Source of the DNA: Cupriavidus neocaledonicus
GTDB taxonomy: Bacteria > Pseudomonadota > Gammaproteobacteria > Burkholderiales > Burkholderiaceae
Assembly (NCBI RefSeq): GCF_000372525.1
Contig: NZ_AQUR01000066.1
Coordinates: forward strand, 144-43,945
DNA length: 43,802 nt
Reading direction: 5' to 3'
The position numbers and the translations under genes are program-made. Positions 23,513 to 37,213 of this stretch are shown in pieces; positions within the stretch are counted from its first letter, which is position 1, and each line of letters starts with the position of its first letter. The notes below the pieces were generated by a model, which saw nothing but the letters and a program-made list of their open reading frames with translations, was not told where the DNA came from and ran no database searches.

Positions 23513-23770
23513 GGGACGCTATTCCCCTTGCGAAGCGGCAAAACGCACAGGTCGACCCTCAATCCAAGACGCTTCCGAGGGCCATTTCGCGAAGCAACTC
23601 GCCTTTTGATCCGTATAACGCTTTAAATCAAAAGGCGATCGGCGTCACCATTGCTCCGTGCCCGCCTCAGCGCACCCCGGTGAACCCGTGGTGGTGGAAG
23701 GTTGGGCGCGCGTGACAGAATATTCTGAAGCCGGGCCCGGATGCCGGAACCCGGCTTAGTCACGGCCAGA
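23513..23770. promoter_or_regulatory. Region after czcA with two strong inverted repeats
   Basis: Arms TCGCCTTTTGAT (23599-23610) and ATCAAAAGGCGA (23627-23638) are perfect complements over 12 bp. Arms AAGCCGGG (23728-23735) and CCCGGCTT (23750-23757) lie just beyond the czcA stop, next to the 12-bp palindrome CAGAATATTCTG (23716-23727). The second may end the czc transcript, although no T-run follows. The first may be a terminator or an operator for the small gene at 23330-23512. Confidence 0.4.
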
Positions 23771-28533
<4,763 letters not shown>

Positions 28534-28548
28534 GCTGCGGTAGTCCCT

Positions 28549-29805
28549 TTAGCGACCGAGGATGCGGTCAATGTTCGTGGCGGCCTCGTAGGTGCGGGCC
28601 AGTACGCCGAGATAACGGATGCGGGCCTGGAACAGGGTGCGTTGGGCGTCCAGTACGTCCAGGAAGTTGAACTTGCCGGCTTCGAATCCCTTGGTGGCCG
28701 CGTCGTACGCCTGCTGGGCCCCGGGCAACACGGTCGTCTTCAGCGCCTGGGCGGAAGCCCGTGACACCGACAGCTGGTTTGAAGCCTGTTGCAGGGCGTT
28801 GTTCAGGCGGATCTGGCTGGCAAGGTACTCGTCCTGCGCCTTGTCGGCGCGGCGGATGGCCTCGTAGAGATTGCCCTGGTTCCGGTCAAACAGCGGCAAC
28901 GGGATGGCGACGCCAAGTACGGCCATGTTCCGGTTGGCTTCGTTGTCACGCTTGGCGCCGACACTGAGCGTCAGGTCCGGGTATTGGCGGCTGCGCTCGA
29001 CCCCGACCAGTGCCTGTCGTCGGTCCAGTTCCAGCCGGTTTGCCAGCAGGGCCGGCGACCTTTCGAGTTCCGCGCGCAGCAAGTCCGGCGCCGGTCGCGT
29101 CGGCAGGGCATCGAGGTCACCGACCGCCTCCGTGAATTGCGGGCTGGCGTTCCCCCACAAGGTGGCAAGCGCCTGCCGTGCCGTCTGCAGTTCCGCGGTG
29201 GCCTCGGCGACTTCCAGTTCGGCGTTGGCCTGTTCGACACGCGCCTTGGTCTCATCGACTGGCGAGATCTTGCCCGCGGCCACACGCCGGGCAGCGGCCT
29301 GGGCACCCTTGGCGGCGATGTCCGCCGAGCCGGTCGCGAGCTTGACCCGCTCCTGCGCAATCAGGACACCGAAGAAGGCCGCGATGACCGATGCGCGCAG
29401 GTCGGCGCGGAGACTGCTCAACTGCGCCTGGGCGACGTCCCGCCCGCGTTCGGCGGCCGCAATTCGGGCCGAGCGCTTGCCGCCGAGTTCTAGCGGAATG
29501 TTGACCTGTCCGGTCGTGGTGCGCGTCGCCTTGCGCGTGTCTTCCATGACCGCGGCGATTTCCGGGTTGGGAATCACCCGCGACTGCATGATCGCGCCTT
29601 CGTTTGCGTCGACCTCCTTGGCCGCCGCGGACAGTGAGAAGTTGCCAGCTGCCGCCAGGGCGAGGGCGGTCTCGAGCGTCAGCGGCCCAGCGTCATCGCG
29701 CTGCGCTGCAACGGCACCGGTGGTGGCAGGCAGGGCCTGGCCGAGGGTAAGAGTAGGGCTGAGCGCGCATGCCGCCAGCCCGAGCTGCAGGAAAAGTCTT
29801 CGCAT
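28549..29805 (-). CDS. czcC: Outer-membrane channel CzcC (TolC-like)
   Basis: A 418-residue outer-membrane factor. Signal peptide is residues 1 to about 24 (LFLQLGLAACALSPTLTLGQA). Two internally repeated TolC-type helical regions follow (about 45-230 and 235-415), with the paired coiled-coil pattern VDETKARVEQANAELEVAEA and SRASAQALKTTVLPGAQQAY. It forms the exit duct for the CzcCBA pump. It is second in the operon after czcI, with 72 bases between, and 15 bases before czcB. Length is normal for the family. Confidence 0.92.
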   Translation of the reverse strand: MRRLFLQLGLAACALSPTLTLGQALPATTGAVAAQRDDAGPLTLETALALAAAGNFSLSAAAKEVDANEGAIMQSRVIPNPEIAAVMEDTRKATRTTTGQVNIPLELGGKRSARIAAAERGRDVAQAQLSSLRADLRASVIAAFFGVLIAQERVKLATGSADIAAKGAQAAARRVAAGKISPVDETKARVEQANAELEVAEATAELQTARQALATLWGNASPQFTEAVGDLDALPTRPAPDLLRAELERSPALLANRLELDRRQALVGVERSRQYPDLTLSVGAKRDNEANRNMAVLGVAIPLPLFDRNQGNLYEAIRRADKAQDEYLASQIRLNNALQQASNQLSVSRASAQALKTTVLPGAQQAYDAATKGFEAGKFNFLDVLDAQRTLFQARIRYLGVLARTYEAATNIDRILGR

Positions 29806-29877
29806 CGAATTGCACCACGGAAAGTACCAGGGGAATTCGGCGAGACGAGGATCGTCAGGAAGAGATCGTCTCGCCGG

Positions 29878-30234
29878 TCAGGCGAGACGGGGCCATTGGG
29901 GGCGGTCCGGCGCCCTGGCGTTGTGCGAGGTGAAATGCGCCTGCACGACGACTGGCGCCATTTCGACACGCTGCAGGGATTCCAGGCCAGGATTGGCGGC
30001 CCAGGCGAACGGCACGGATGCCATGTGGCAGACGCCACAGTCACTATGTATACCCGTTTTGTTCTGCTTTTCGACCTGTTCAAGGTCCGACTGGCCCTGG
30101 TGCTGATGCTCGTGGTGCCCGAAGTGCCAGATGCCCGGCACCGTTGCCTCATGCTGGCAATACGCTGCCGCACCGGCCCAGGCAAACTGGAACGGCAAGA
30201 CAAGCATGAGGAAGATCAGGAACAACCGGCGCAT
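29878..30234 (-). CDS. czcI: CzcI, small periplasmic protein of the czc operon
   Basis: A 118-residue secreted protein with signal peptide MRRLFLIFLMLVLPFQFAWA. The mature part has a metal-ligand-rich segment (YCQHEATVPGIWHFGHHEHQHQG) and a cysteine pair (HSDCGVCHMASVPFAW). This pattern and the position directly upstream of czcC identify CzcI, first gene of the czcICBA operon and proposed to modulate expression of efflux. It diverges from czcD across a 438-base gap. Its biochemical action is not settled. Confidence 0.85.
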   Translation of the reverse strand: MRRLFLIFLMLVLPFQFAWAGAAAYCQHEATVPGIWHFGHHEHQHQGQSDLEQVEKQNKTGIHSDCGVCHMASVPFAWAANPGLESLQRVEMAPVVVQAHFTSHNARAPDRPQWPRLA

Positions 30235-30672
30235 CGGGGGAGCGGGCTTGGAGACGACGCAAGTTTACCCGAAAACCGCCCCGTCGCTTGTGACGACTTC
30301 ATTACGTGTGTGTCAGAAAATGACGGCGCACGCCGCTCTGCAGGAGGCAGCCTGCCCTGCGCTCCGCCCCTTGGCAACTGGATCGCCCGTAAGCAAGAAT
30401 GGGAAAACTTACCGGTGCTGGTCTAGTCGGGGCCGCCGATTCTGTCCACGAATGGCCTACCGCAGCGCCCACAAGGTAGGTGCGGTTCTTGCGTCCTGTT
30501 GAAAGGGAATCTGCTTTTCGATGGATCATTATCGCTAGTGGCAACCCGGCCAAGATCCGACCTCGGAATACCCTCGCCCTGCGAGTGGCTCGCGCAAAGA
30601 CGGCAGGTGATTATGCAGTATGCCGGGTCCGTGATTTTGAAAACAACCGGTGAACGCGCAGAGGAGTGCAGG
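30235..30672. promoter_or_regulatory. Divergent control region between czcI and czcD
   Basis: A 438-base region must hold the promoters of czcI (minus) and czcD (plus). The czcD ATG at 30673 is preceded by GAGGAG (30661-30666). Short open frames on both strands lack homology. No clear metal-regulator dyad could be assigned by eye, and no czcRS genes are present in the window. Confidence 0.4.
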
Positions 30673-31665
30673 ATGGGCACGGGGCACAATCATAGTCACG
30701 CGACGCGCAACGAGCGCGCCTTAAAGGTGGCGCTCGGTCTGACGTCGGCGTTTCTATTGACGGAACTCATCGGGGGCGTACTGACCCAGAGCCTGGCACT
30801 CATTTCAGACGCTGCCCACATGTTCACTGATGCAGCGGCGCTCGCAATCGGGCTGGCTGCGATTCAGATCGCCAAGCGTCCGGCGGATGCGCGAAGGACC
30901 TTTGGATACTATCGCTTCGAAATTCTGGCTGCAGCATTTAACGCCGTCATGCTGCTTGGCGTAGCACTGTACATTTTGTATGAAGCGTATCGCCGCCTGA
31001 GCGATCCTCCGGAAGTGCAATCTTTGGGGATGCTTGCGATTGCCACGGTAGGTCTCGTGATCAATCTAATCAGTATGCGCATGCTTTCTGCCGGAAAGGA
31101 GCAGAGTCTGAATATCAAGGGCGCCTACCTTGAGGTTTGGAGCGACTTGCTTGGTTCCCTCGGCGTCATTGCCGGCGCTCTGATTATTTGGCTGACCGGA
31201 TGGGGATGGGTCGATTCGGCGGTCGCAGTGCTCATCGGACTCTGGGTGCTGCCAAGGACCTGGGTGCTCTTGAAATCGAGTCTCAACATTCTATTGGAAG
31301 GGGTTCCGGAAGATATCGAACTCGATGAAGTAAAACAAGTGCTGCTTTCAGTTCAAGGGGTGCACAGCCTTCACGATCTGCATATCTGGGCGCTATCGAG
31401 CGGGAAAATCAGTCTAACCGTCCACCTGGTGATTCCACCCGAAACTGATGTGGAACGCAAGATTCTACCTACCGTACGCGAGCTCCTTGCCGAGCGATTC
31501 GACATCACCCATATCGCGATCCAATGCGAGCCGACACCCTGTCCTCAGGCGGAAGCCTCGTTCCATTTGGTGGCCGCATCGGACGAGCACGCTGATGCCT
31601 CAATCAACAGTAATCACAGTGACCTTGGGCGCCCGCGGGCGGGACAAGCGCATCGAGAACTTTAG
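30673..31665 (+). CDS. czcD: Cation diffusion facilitator CzcD
   Basis: An inner-membrane Zn2+/H+ (and Co/Cd) antiporter of 330 residues with about six TM helices. The start is the ATG at 30673 (MGTGHNHSHATRN) with GAGGAG in front; the frame runs 58 codons further upstream but those residues are not part of the family. The N-terminal HNHSH is a typical metal-binding lead-in. Metal-site residues are visible in TM2 (SDAAHMFTDA, H-x-x-x-D) and in TM5 (YLEVWSDLLGS). A C-terminal cytosolic domain follows from about residue 210 (EGVPEDIELDEVKQVLL). It is divergent from the czcICBA operon and complements it by moving metal from cytoplasm to periplasm. Confidence 0.9.
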   Translation: MGTGHNHSHATRNERALKVALGLTSAFLLTELIGGVLTQSLALISDAAHMFTDAAALAIGLAAIQIAKRPADARRTFGYYRFEILAAAFNAVMLLGVALYILYEAYRRLSDPPEVQSLGMLAIATVGLVINLISMRMLSAGKEQSLNIKGAYLEVWSDLLGSLGVIAGALIIWLTGWGWVDSAVAVLIGLWVLPRTWVLLKSSLNILLEGVPEDIELDEVKQVLLSVQGVHSLHDLHIWALSSGKISLTVHLVIPPETDVERKILPTVRELLAERFDITHIAIQCEPTPCPQAEASFHLVAASDEHADASINSNHSDLGRPRAGQAHREL

Positions 31666-31888
31666 CGCCATGGCGGATGCCGTGATCGCGACTTGCGTCC
31701 TATGCGACACTCGGTGCTTATTTGGTTTTTGCAAATCTTCAGTAATCGCTTCCATCACCCGCGCAGGCTCGCCCGCCGACGCAAACAGCGGCGCGCTTGC
31801 ATTTGGGAGAGTGGGCGTCCGCTCTGGCCGGTGCGAAGCCCTGCGAGGCTTTCCCGTTCAGTCGTCGCGCCGAGCAGTCCTGCCAAGT

Positions 31889-33088
31889 TCAAACCACTTT
31901 GGCGACGGACTGCTCCACTTGCTGAATTGCCATGAGAACGACGATGGCTCCTACACCGAGTGCCGACGACAGCCAAAGTGCCTTGGCGTCGAACGCATCA
32001 AGGCAAATGCCGAACAGCCATGGCGCCAATGCCTGGGCGACGCGCGCGGGGACCATCAATACACCTTGGCGGTGCCCGTAGCCGCTGGGTCCGAAGATGA
32101 CCAAAGGCAGTGTTCCTTTAGCGATGGTCAGGATACCGTTGCCAGCGCCATGCAATACGCCGAACAATGCGGCCGCGGGTGCGCCTACGAGTCCAAAGGC
32201 CAACGCACCGATAGGGTGTAATGCTGCCGCTATGCGCGCGGAGAGCAAGGGATGGATCTTTCTCAGAAGCCCGAACTCAAGGATTCTTGCCCCGACCTGC
32301 GCAGGACCGATCAAGGCACCGACCATCACGGCCGTTGCCACAGTCGCGCCCCCGGCCTGCAGGAGGCGTGGCAAGTGTGCAGCCATCGCGGTGCTGATGA
32401 ACCAGGTCGCCGCGAACACGAAAGCCAACGCATACGAAGCGAACCGCTGCTTGTCGCGCTCTGCCACGCTTGAAGGATCGCGCTTCGCCGGCACAACCTT
32501 ATCTTGCTTCGCATCTTCGGAGACAAGTCTCTGCGGCGTGCTGGCATTCAGCAACAAGCCGAGTGTCAGGTGTAATCCCGCCCACGCAAGACATGCCCCG
32601 CGCCATCCGATGTGGGCTTCCATGAAGGTCGACAAGGGCCAACCGACCGTACTGGCAAGGCCTGCAATCAGCGTAATACCGGTGATGGCGCCCCGAGAGC
32701 GGTTGCCGTATAGGACCACAAGCGTGGCGAATGCGGCTTCATATAGCCCTGCGCCCATCCCCACACCCAGGACCAGCCAGGCAACAAAAAGGCCCATTGC
32801 GCCCTGTGCGAAGCCGAGCCCAGTCAGGCCGAGCGCAAACACAATGCTGGTGGCAACCAGCACAGAGCGGCCGCCCGACCGATCGATCATTCTGCCTGCA
32901 TACGATCCAATTACTGCCGACACGATAAGCGCGGCGCCAAATGCTGCAAACACCGTCGAGGTGGAGACGCCGAGATCCGTCGCCATTGGCGTCGCCAGCA
33001 TGGCCGGCAGGTAGTAGGTGGATCCCCACGCGAGTGTCTGGGCGATTCCCAGCCTCGCAATCACGCCGGTGCTCGGCTCCATAGCCAT
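31889..33088 (-). CDS. MFS transporter at the end of the ars operon (ArsP-like position)
   Basis: A 399-residue major facilitator protein with about 12 TM helices and MFS landmarks such as SYAGRMIDRSGGRSVLVATS in the loop between TM2 and TM3. A central hydrophilic loop (EDAKQDKVVPAKRDPSSVAERDKQRFA) separates the two halves. It begins 11 bases after the arsH stop and is the last gene of the arsenic operon. In C. metallidurans an MFS gene called arsP occupies the same place after arsH; unrelated permeases elsewhere also carry the name arsP, so no symbol is given. Export of an organic arsenical or other arsenic species is inference. The start could be either of two ATGs three codons apart. Confidence 0.8.
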   Translation of the reverse strand: MAMEPSTGVIARLGIAQTLAWGSTYYLPAMLATPMATDLGVSTSTVFAAFGAALIVSAVIGSYAGRMIDRSGGRSVLVATSIVFALGLTGLGFAQGAMGLFVAWLVLGVGMGAGLYEAAFATLVVLYGNRSRGAITGITLIAGLASTVGWPLSTFMEAHIGWRGACLAWAGLHLTLGLLLNASTPQRLVSEDAKQDKVVPAKRDPSSVAERDKQRFASYALAFVFAATWFISTAMAAHLPRLLQAGGATVATAVMVGALIGPAQVGARILEFGLLRKIHPLLSARIAAALHPIGALAFGLVGAPAAALFGVLHGAGNGILTIAKGTLPLVIFGPSGYGHRQGVLMVPARVAQALAPWLFGICLDAFDAKALWLSSALGVGAIVVLMAIQQVEQSVAKVV

Positions 33089-33099
33089 TCCTTGGCTTG

Positions 33100-33864
33100 T
33101 TACTCGACTTCGCCGCTGTCGGTATCGCTGACCTGAGCCTCCTGCTCCTGACTCATCGCGGCCGCAACGAGCGTCGTGGCAGTCGCCGGCGCCGCCTCCT
33201 TGCGCTCGCTGTAGCGGTCTGTCAGGTAGTCGCTGCGATCGCGCACGAGCAGCGTGAACTTGTATAGCTCCTCCATGACGTCGACCACGCGGTCATAGTA
33301 GGAGGATGACCTCATGCGGCCGTTCGCGTCGAACTCCTGGTACGCCTTGGCGACCGACGACTGGTTGGGGATCGTCACCATGCGCATCCAGCGCCCCAGC
33401 ACGCGCAGAGCATTGACGGCATTGAAAGATTGCGAGCCACCGCAAACCTGCATCACAGCAAGCGTGCGTCCCTGGGTCGGGCGAATCCCGCCCATCTCCA
33501 GTGGCAGCCAGTCGATCTGGTTCTTGAAGATCGCGGTCAGCGTGCCATGCCGCTCGGGACTGCACCACACCTGGCCTTCGGACCACTCCGAGAGCTTGCG
33601 CAGTTCGGCCACCTTGGGATGGTCGGCAGGGACGCTGTCGCAGATCGGCAGGCCATGCGGGTCAAACACGCGAGTCTGCGCACCGAAGTGCTGCAGGATC
33701 CGTTCGGCTTCCTTAACGAGCAGGCGACTGTACGAGGTCTCGCGCAGTGAGCCGTAGAGCAACAGGATGCGCGGTGGGTGGGCATTGACGTGTGCCGGCT
33801 CCAGTTTGTGCAGGTCCGGGGTGTCGAGCACAGCCGGGAGGATGTTGGGCAGATCACTTGTCAT
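33100..33864 (-). CDS. arsH: ArsH, NADPH-dependent FMN reductase
   Basis: A 254-residue flavoprotein that oxidises trivalent organoarsenicals, and is also described as a quinone reductase. The start is the ATG at 33864, which overlaps the arsC stop (ATGA); the longer open frame reading into arsC is not used. The flavodoxin-like core shows [13 protein letters not shown] (phosphate-binding loop), [20 protein letters not shown] and [20 protein letters not shown], all typical of ArsH. A C-terminal tail rich in Ala, Glu and Asp follows. It is translationally coupled to arsC and 11 bases before the MFS gene. Confidence 0.92.
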   Translation of the reverse strand: MTSDLPNILPAVLDTPDLHKLEPAHVNAHPPRILLLYGSLRETSYSRLLVKEAERILQHFGAQTRVFDPHGLPICDSVPADHPKVAELRKLSEWSEGQVWCSPERHGTLTAIFKNQIDWLPLEMGGIRPTQGRTLAVMQVCGGSQSFNAVNALRVLGRWMRMVTIPNQSSVAKAYQEFDANGRMRSSSYYDRVVDVMEELYKFTLLVRDRSDYLTDRYSERKEAAPATATTLVAAAMSQEQEAQVSDTDSGEVE

Positions 33865-34283
33865 GGCACCCTCCGTCCTTGCTCGTCGATCACGACCTCG
33901 CCATCTTCCTTGGTGAATGCGGCTTGTTGTGGCGAGGGCAGGATGTCGAGTACGACTTCCGAGGGCCGGCACAGCCGCACGCCCAGCTCGGTGATAACAA
34001 AGGGCCGGTTGATCAGGATCGGCTGGGCAAGCATCGCATCGAGCAACTGGTCATCCGTCAGCGCCGGATCGGACAGGCCCAGTTCGGCGTAGGGCGTGCC
34101 TTTCTCGCGGATGGCCTGGCGCACCGTGAGGCCGGCAAGCCGGATCATCTGCTGCAGCGTCTGCCGGTCCGGCGGCGTATTCAGATATTCGATGACATTC
34201 GGCTCGACGCCCGCATTGCGAATCATGGCCAGCGCATTGCGTGACGTACCGCACGCAGGGTTGTGATAGATCGTTACCGACAT
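33861..34283 (-). CDS. arsC: Arsenate reductase, glutaredoxin-dependent ArsC
   Basis: A 140-residue arsenate reductase of the E. coli plasmid R773 type, which reduces arsenate to arsenite using glutathione and glutaredoxin. The catalytic Cys is in [17 protein letters not shown] (Cys12). Other family landmarks are [15 protein letters not shown] and [21 protein letters not shown], containing the conserved Arg residues of the active site. It lies 9 bases after acr3 and overlaps arsH by four bases. It is one of three arsenate reductase genes in this operon, and the only one of this evolutionary type. Confidence 0.93.
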   Translation of the reverse strand: MSVTIYHNPACGTSRNALAMIRNAGVEPNVIEYLNTPPDRQTLQQMIRLAGLTVRQAIREKGTPYAELGLSDPALTDDQLLDAMLAQPILINRPFVITELGVRLCRPSEVVLDILPSPQQAAFTKEDGEVVIDEQGRRVP

Positions 34284-34292
34284 GCCAACTCC

Positions 34293-35369
34293 TTAATGTG
34301 CCTTCGCCTCATACCAGTGCTGGGACCGGTTGACGATGCTGACGACCAGCAGCATGACCGGCACCTCGATGAGCACCCCTACGACCGTGGCCAGCGCCGC
34401 TCCCGACTGGAAGCCAAAGAGGCTGATCGCGGTGGCGACCGCGAGTTCGAAGAAATTGCTGGCGCCGATCAGGCTGGACGGACCCGCCACGCAATGGGCC
34501 ACGCCAAACTTGCGGTTCAGCAGGTAGGCCAGCCCCGAGTTGAAGAAGACCTGGATCAGGATCGGCACCGCGAGCAGCGCGATCACCAGCGGCTGGTCGA
34601 TAATGGCCTTGTCCTGGAATGCAAACAAGAGAATCAGCGTAAGAAGCAGCGCGGTGATGGAGTAGGGCCCCAGTCGCTGCACGACACGCTGGAAGTAGGC
34701 AACGCCGTGGCCCAGCAACATCTTGCGCAGCAGTTGCGAGATGATGACCGGCACGACGATGTACAGGGCCACCGACGTGAGCAGGGTGTGCCAAGGGACA
34801 GTGATCGACGACAGGCCCAGCAGCAGCGCCACCACCGGCGCGAAGGCAACGACCATGATGGCGTCGTTCAGGGCGACCTGGGACAGCGTGAAGTACGGAT
34901 CGCCCTTGCAAAGCTGGCTCCAGACAAAGACCATGGCCGTGCATGGCGCGGCGGCCAGAAGTATGAGGCCGGCCACATAGCTGTCCAGCTGGTCGGCAGG
35001 CAACAGCGGCGCGAAAAGGTGGCGCACAAAGATCCAACCGAGCAGCGCCATGGAGAACGGCTTGACCGCCCAGTTGATGAACAGCGTCACGCCGATGCCT
35101 CGCCAGTGCGATTTCACCTGGCCCAGTGCGCCAAAGTCAATCTTGATCAGCATGGGGATGATCATCACCCAGATCAGGATGCCCACTGGCAGATTGACCT
35201 GTGCGTATTCCATCCGTCCGATCGCCTGGAAGACATCCGGCAGCATTTGCCCCAGTGCGATACCAGCGACAATGCACAGCGCGACCCAGACGGTCAGATA
35301 GCGCTCGAAAAAGCTGATGGCAGGTTTGGCAGCGGGCTGGCTGGTGGCTGCTACGTTTTGGCTACTCAT
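34293..35369 (-). CDS. acr3: Arsenite efflux pump, ACR3 family
   Basis: A 358-residue inner-membrane arsenite transporter with about ten TM helices, of the ACR3 group rather than the unrelated 430-residue ArsB type. The hallmark cysteine lies in TM4 (LILLAAAPCTAMVFVWSQL). Other conserved segments are FINWAVKPFSMALLGWIFVR and GPSSLIGASNFFELAVATAISLFG. It is often labelled arsB in operons of this order. It begins two bases after the upstream ArsC stop, so the operon is compact. It exports the arsenite made by the neighbouring reductases. Confidence 0.93.
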   Translation of the reverse strand: MSSQNVAATSQPAAKPAISFFERYLTVWVALCIVAGIALGQMLPDVFQAIGRMEYAQVNLPVGILIWVMIIPMLIKIDFGALGQVKSHWRGIGVTLFINWAVKPFSMALLGWIFVRHLFAPLLPADQLDSYVAGLILLAAAPCTAMVFVWSQLCKGDPYFTLSQVALNDAIMVVAFAPVVALLLGLSSITVPWHTLLTSVALYIVVPVIISQLLRKMLLGHGVAYFQRVVQRLGPYSITALLLTLILLFAFQDKAIIDQPLVIALLAVPILIQVFFNSGLAYLLNRKFGVAHCVAGPSSLIGASNFFELAVATAISLFGFQSGAALATVVGVLIEVPVMLLVVSIVNRSQHWYEAKAH

Positions 35370-35371
35370 GT

Positions 35372-35866
35372 TCAGTTCCCCGCCAGACGCTGCAGCGTCC
35401 CCTGCAACTCGGCGTTGCTCATGTCCTCGATCGGGAGCAGCAGCAGTTGCAGCATCCGGTAGGCGATCGCCTGCCGGGTCAGCTCGAATGCCTGGCGCTT
35501 CTTCTCATCGCCGCCTTCCGCATTGGACGGGTCAGGGTAGCCCCAGTGCACCTTCACCGGGCTACCCGGCCAGTACGGACATTCTTCCTCGGCCGCGCTG
35601 TCGCACACCGTGATGACAACGCGCATCTGCGGCGCATCGGGGTTGACGAATTCATCCCAGCTCTTGCTGCGGAAATCGCCGACCTCGACGCCGGCGTTTG
35701 CCAGCACCTCGATCGCGAACGGGTTGATACGTCCGCTCGGGGAGCTTCCGGCGCTGTAGGCACGCACATCCCGACCGAACTGCCTGGCCAGGTGATTGAG
35801 CATGCCTTCGCTCAGAACGCTACGGGCGGAGTTGTGGGTACAGAGGATCAGTACGTTGGTCGTCAT
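35372..35866 (-). CDS. arsC: Arsenate reductase, low-molecular-weight phosphatase type (second copy)
   Basis: A 164-residue reductase starting at the ATG at 35866 (MTTNVLILCTHNSARSVLSEG); the open frame extends 38 codons upstream into the neighbour, but those residues are not of the family. The P-loop CTHNSARS (C-x5-R) holds the catalytic Cys, and the two resolving cysteines lie in VCDSAAEEECPYWPG. The members are thioredoxin- or mycothiol/glutaredoxin-linked; which donor applies here is not clear. It is a diverged paralogue of the gene just upstream and sits directly before acr3. Confidence 0.9.
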   Translation of the reverse strand: MTTNVLILCTHNSARSVLSEGMLNHLARQFGRDVRAYSAGSSPSGRINPFAIEVLANAGVEVGDFRSKSWDEFVNPDAPQMRVVITVCDSAAEEECPYWPGSPVKVHWGYPDPSNAEGGDEKKRQAFELTRQAIAYRMLQLLLLPIEDMSNAELQGTLQRLAGN

Positions 35867-35897
35867 GGGGGCAAAAACTAGTTCTATTGGGAGCGCT

Positions 35898-36392
35898 TCA
35901 GCGCGTGCCGATGTCCCGGATGGCCTTCTGAAGCGCGATGGCGTCAAGCTTCGGCAGGGGCAGGGACAGGAACAGTTCAATACGACGCTTGAGCGAAATG
36001 ACTGCGTCGTTGATGGCCTGCTGCTTCTGGGCGTCGGTGCCCTCGCAGGCGGCCGGGTCGGGGACGCCCCAATGTGCTGTCATGGGCTGGCCAGGCCAGA
36101 TCGGGCAGACTTCTCCCGCGGCCTTGTCGCAGACCGTGAAGACGAAATCGAGTGTTGGTGCGCCGTCTCGGGAGAACTCATCCCAGCTCTTGCTGCGAAA
36201 CCCGTTGGTCTCCATGCCGTGGCGCGCCAGCGCTGCCAGTGCGAGGGGATTGACGACACCCGTGGGGTGACTACCAGCCGAGTAGGCGCAAAAGCGCCCC
36301 TGGCCCAAATGATTCATCAGACCTTCTGACAGAATCGAGCGGGCCGAATTGCCAGTGCAGATGAAGAGGACGTGGTAGGTTTTTTCGCTCAT
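35898..36392 (-). CDS. arsC: Arsenate reductase, low-molecular-weight phosphatase type (first copy)
   Basis: A 164-residue reductase. The P-loop CTGNSARS follows the start (MSEKTYHVLFICTGNSARS), and the cysteine pair VCDKAAGEVCPIWPG is spaced as in its neighbour. FRSKSWDEF is shared by both copies. The C-terminal 30 residues differ markedly from those of the second copy (LPLPKLDAIALQKAIRDIGTR). It lies 9 bases after arsI and 31 before the second copy. The tandem pair looks like an old duplication that has diverged rather than a recent one. Confidence 0.9.
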   Translation of the reverse strand: MSEKTYHVLFICTGNSARSILSEGLMNHLGQGRFCAYSAGSHPTGVVNPLALAALARHGMETNGFRSKSWDEFSRDGAPTLDFVFTVCDKAAGEVCPIWPGQPMTAHWGVPDPAACEGTDAQKQQAINDAVISLKRRIELFLSLPLPKLDAIALQKAIRDIGTR

Positions 36393-36401
36393 GACGCGCC
36401 C

Positions 36402-36884
36402 TCAGCAGCAAGACGGCGTGGCATTGACGGCGATGCCGATCGGCTTCCCCTTCGGAGCACGCGGCGCGCAACAGGCCGATTCCTGACCGTCCGCATCGGG
36501 CTTTCGGGATTCTGCGTACACGGGCACATCGCCGAGGGTGTGGAAGTGCTCCCACGCGATGCCCTGCGGGTCCGTCAGCCAGTACTTGTCGCTACGCGCA
36601 TAGCAGCACGTGGTTTCGCCTTCGTCTTGCATCGCCATGTCCGCGGCTTGGGCCCGCTGCTTCAGCTCCGCGAGTTCTGCGGCGTCGTCAGTCTGGAAGC
36701 CCAGGTGGTCAACCCCGGTTTCTGCGCCGCGCGCCGAGATGGCAAAATTCACACGGGGGTCTTCAAGCATCCATTTCGCGTAGTCGTCCTTCACCACCGA
36801 CGGTTCGGCCGCGAAGAGCGCTGAATAGTAGCGAATGCTCGCAGACAGGTCTGCGACGCTGACATGTACGTGGAAGCGTTTCAT
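36402..36884 (-). CDS. arsI: ArsI/CadI-family dioxygenase (C-As lyase)
   Basis: A vicinal-oxygen-chelate protein of about 160 residues starting at the ATG at 36884 (MKRFHVHVSVADLSASIRYY). Proven ArsI enzymes are Fe(II) dioxygenases that cleave the carbon-arsenic bond of trivalent methyl- or aromatic arsenicals. Metal ligands expected from Bacillus ArsI (H5, H62, E115) are found as His5, His60 and Glu112, and the arsenic-binding cysteine pair as Cys93-Cys94 (ETTCCYARSDKYW). A Cys-rich tail (SACCAPRAPKG, ending PSCC) follows. Its start overlaps the arsR stop by four bases. It is annotated CadI in some genomes because of the original cadmium-induced homologue. Confidence 0.9.
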   Translation of the reverse strand: MKRFHVHVSVADLSASIRYYSALFAAEPSVVKDDYAKWMLEDPRVNFAISARGAETGVDHLGFQTDDAAELAELKQRAQAADMAMQDEGETTCCYARSDKYWLTDPQGIAWEHFHTLGDVPVYAESRKPDADGQESACCAPRAPKGKPIGIAVNATPSCC

Positions 36885-37213
36885 GATCGGGACTCGACGG
36901 AACAGGTGGACACAGGGGAGCACGGATTGCCGCTGCAGCAGTTCTCCGTGAGGTAACCCAGCAAGGCGTTCATGGTTTCGAAATGAGCCATGTAGATGAT
37001 CGAGCGGCCGGCCTGCTGGCTGGACAGCAAGCCAGCGCGGTGCAGTTCCTTCAGGTGGAACGACAACGATGACGCCGGCATTTCCATCAGTTCGGCAATC
37101 CGGCCAGCCGGCAGCCCGGCGGGCCCGGCTTGCACGAGCATCCGGAAGACAGACAGGCGTATCGGATGCGCGAGCGCGGCAAGCGATTCAAGGGCGTGAT
37201 TGGTTTCCATCAT
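36881..37213 (-). CDS. arsR: Arsenite-responsive repressor ArsR
   Basis: A 110-residue ArsR/SmtB-family repressor with a winged helix (PAGRIAELMEMPASSLSFHLKELHRAGLLSSQQ; recognition helix around residues 47-60). It lacks the ELCVCDL metal motif of classical R773 ArsR. Instead it has a C-terminal cysteine cluster, Cys92, Cys93, Cys98 and Cys104 (NCCSGNPCSPVSTC), like the Acidithiobacillus type. Arsenite binding there should release it from DNA. It heads the minus-strand operon and overlaps arsI by four bases. Its start codons (ATGATG) lie within a striking palindrome described next. Confidence 0.92.
   Translation of the reverse strand: MMETNHALESLAALAHPIRLSVFRMLVQAGPAGLPAGRIAELMEMPASSLSFHLKELHRAGLLSSQQAGRSIIYMAHFETMNALLGYLTENCCSGNPCSPVSTCSVESRS

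Noticed and set aside
31666..31888. Possible small gene between czcD and the MFS gene
   Set aside because: Open frames there lack a start context and recognisable similarity; treated as non-coding.
34263..35462. 399-codon plus-strand open frame opposite acr3
   Set aside because: Highly charged low-complexity product complementary to a membrane protein gene.
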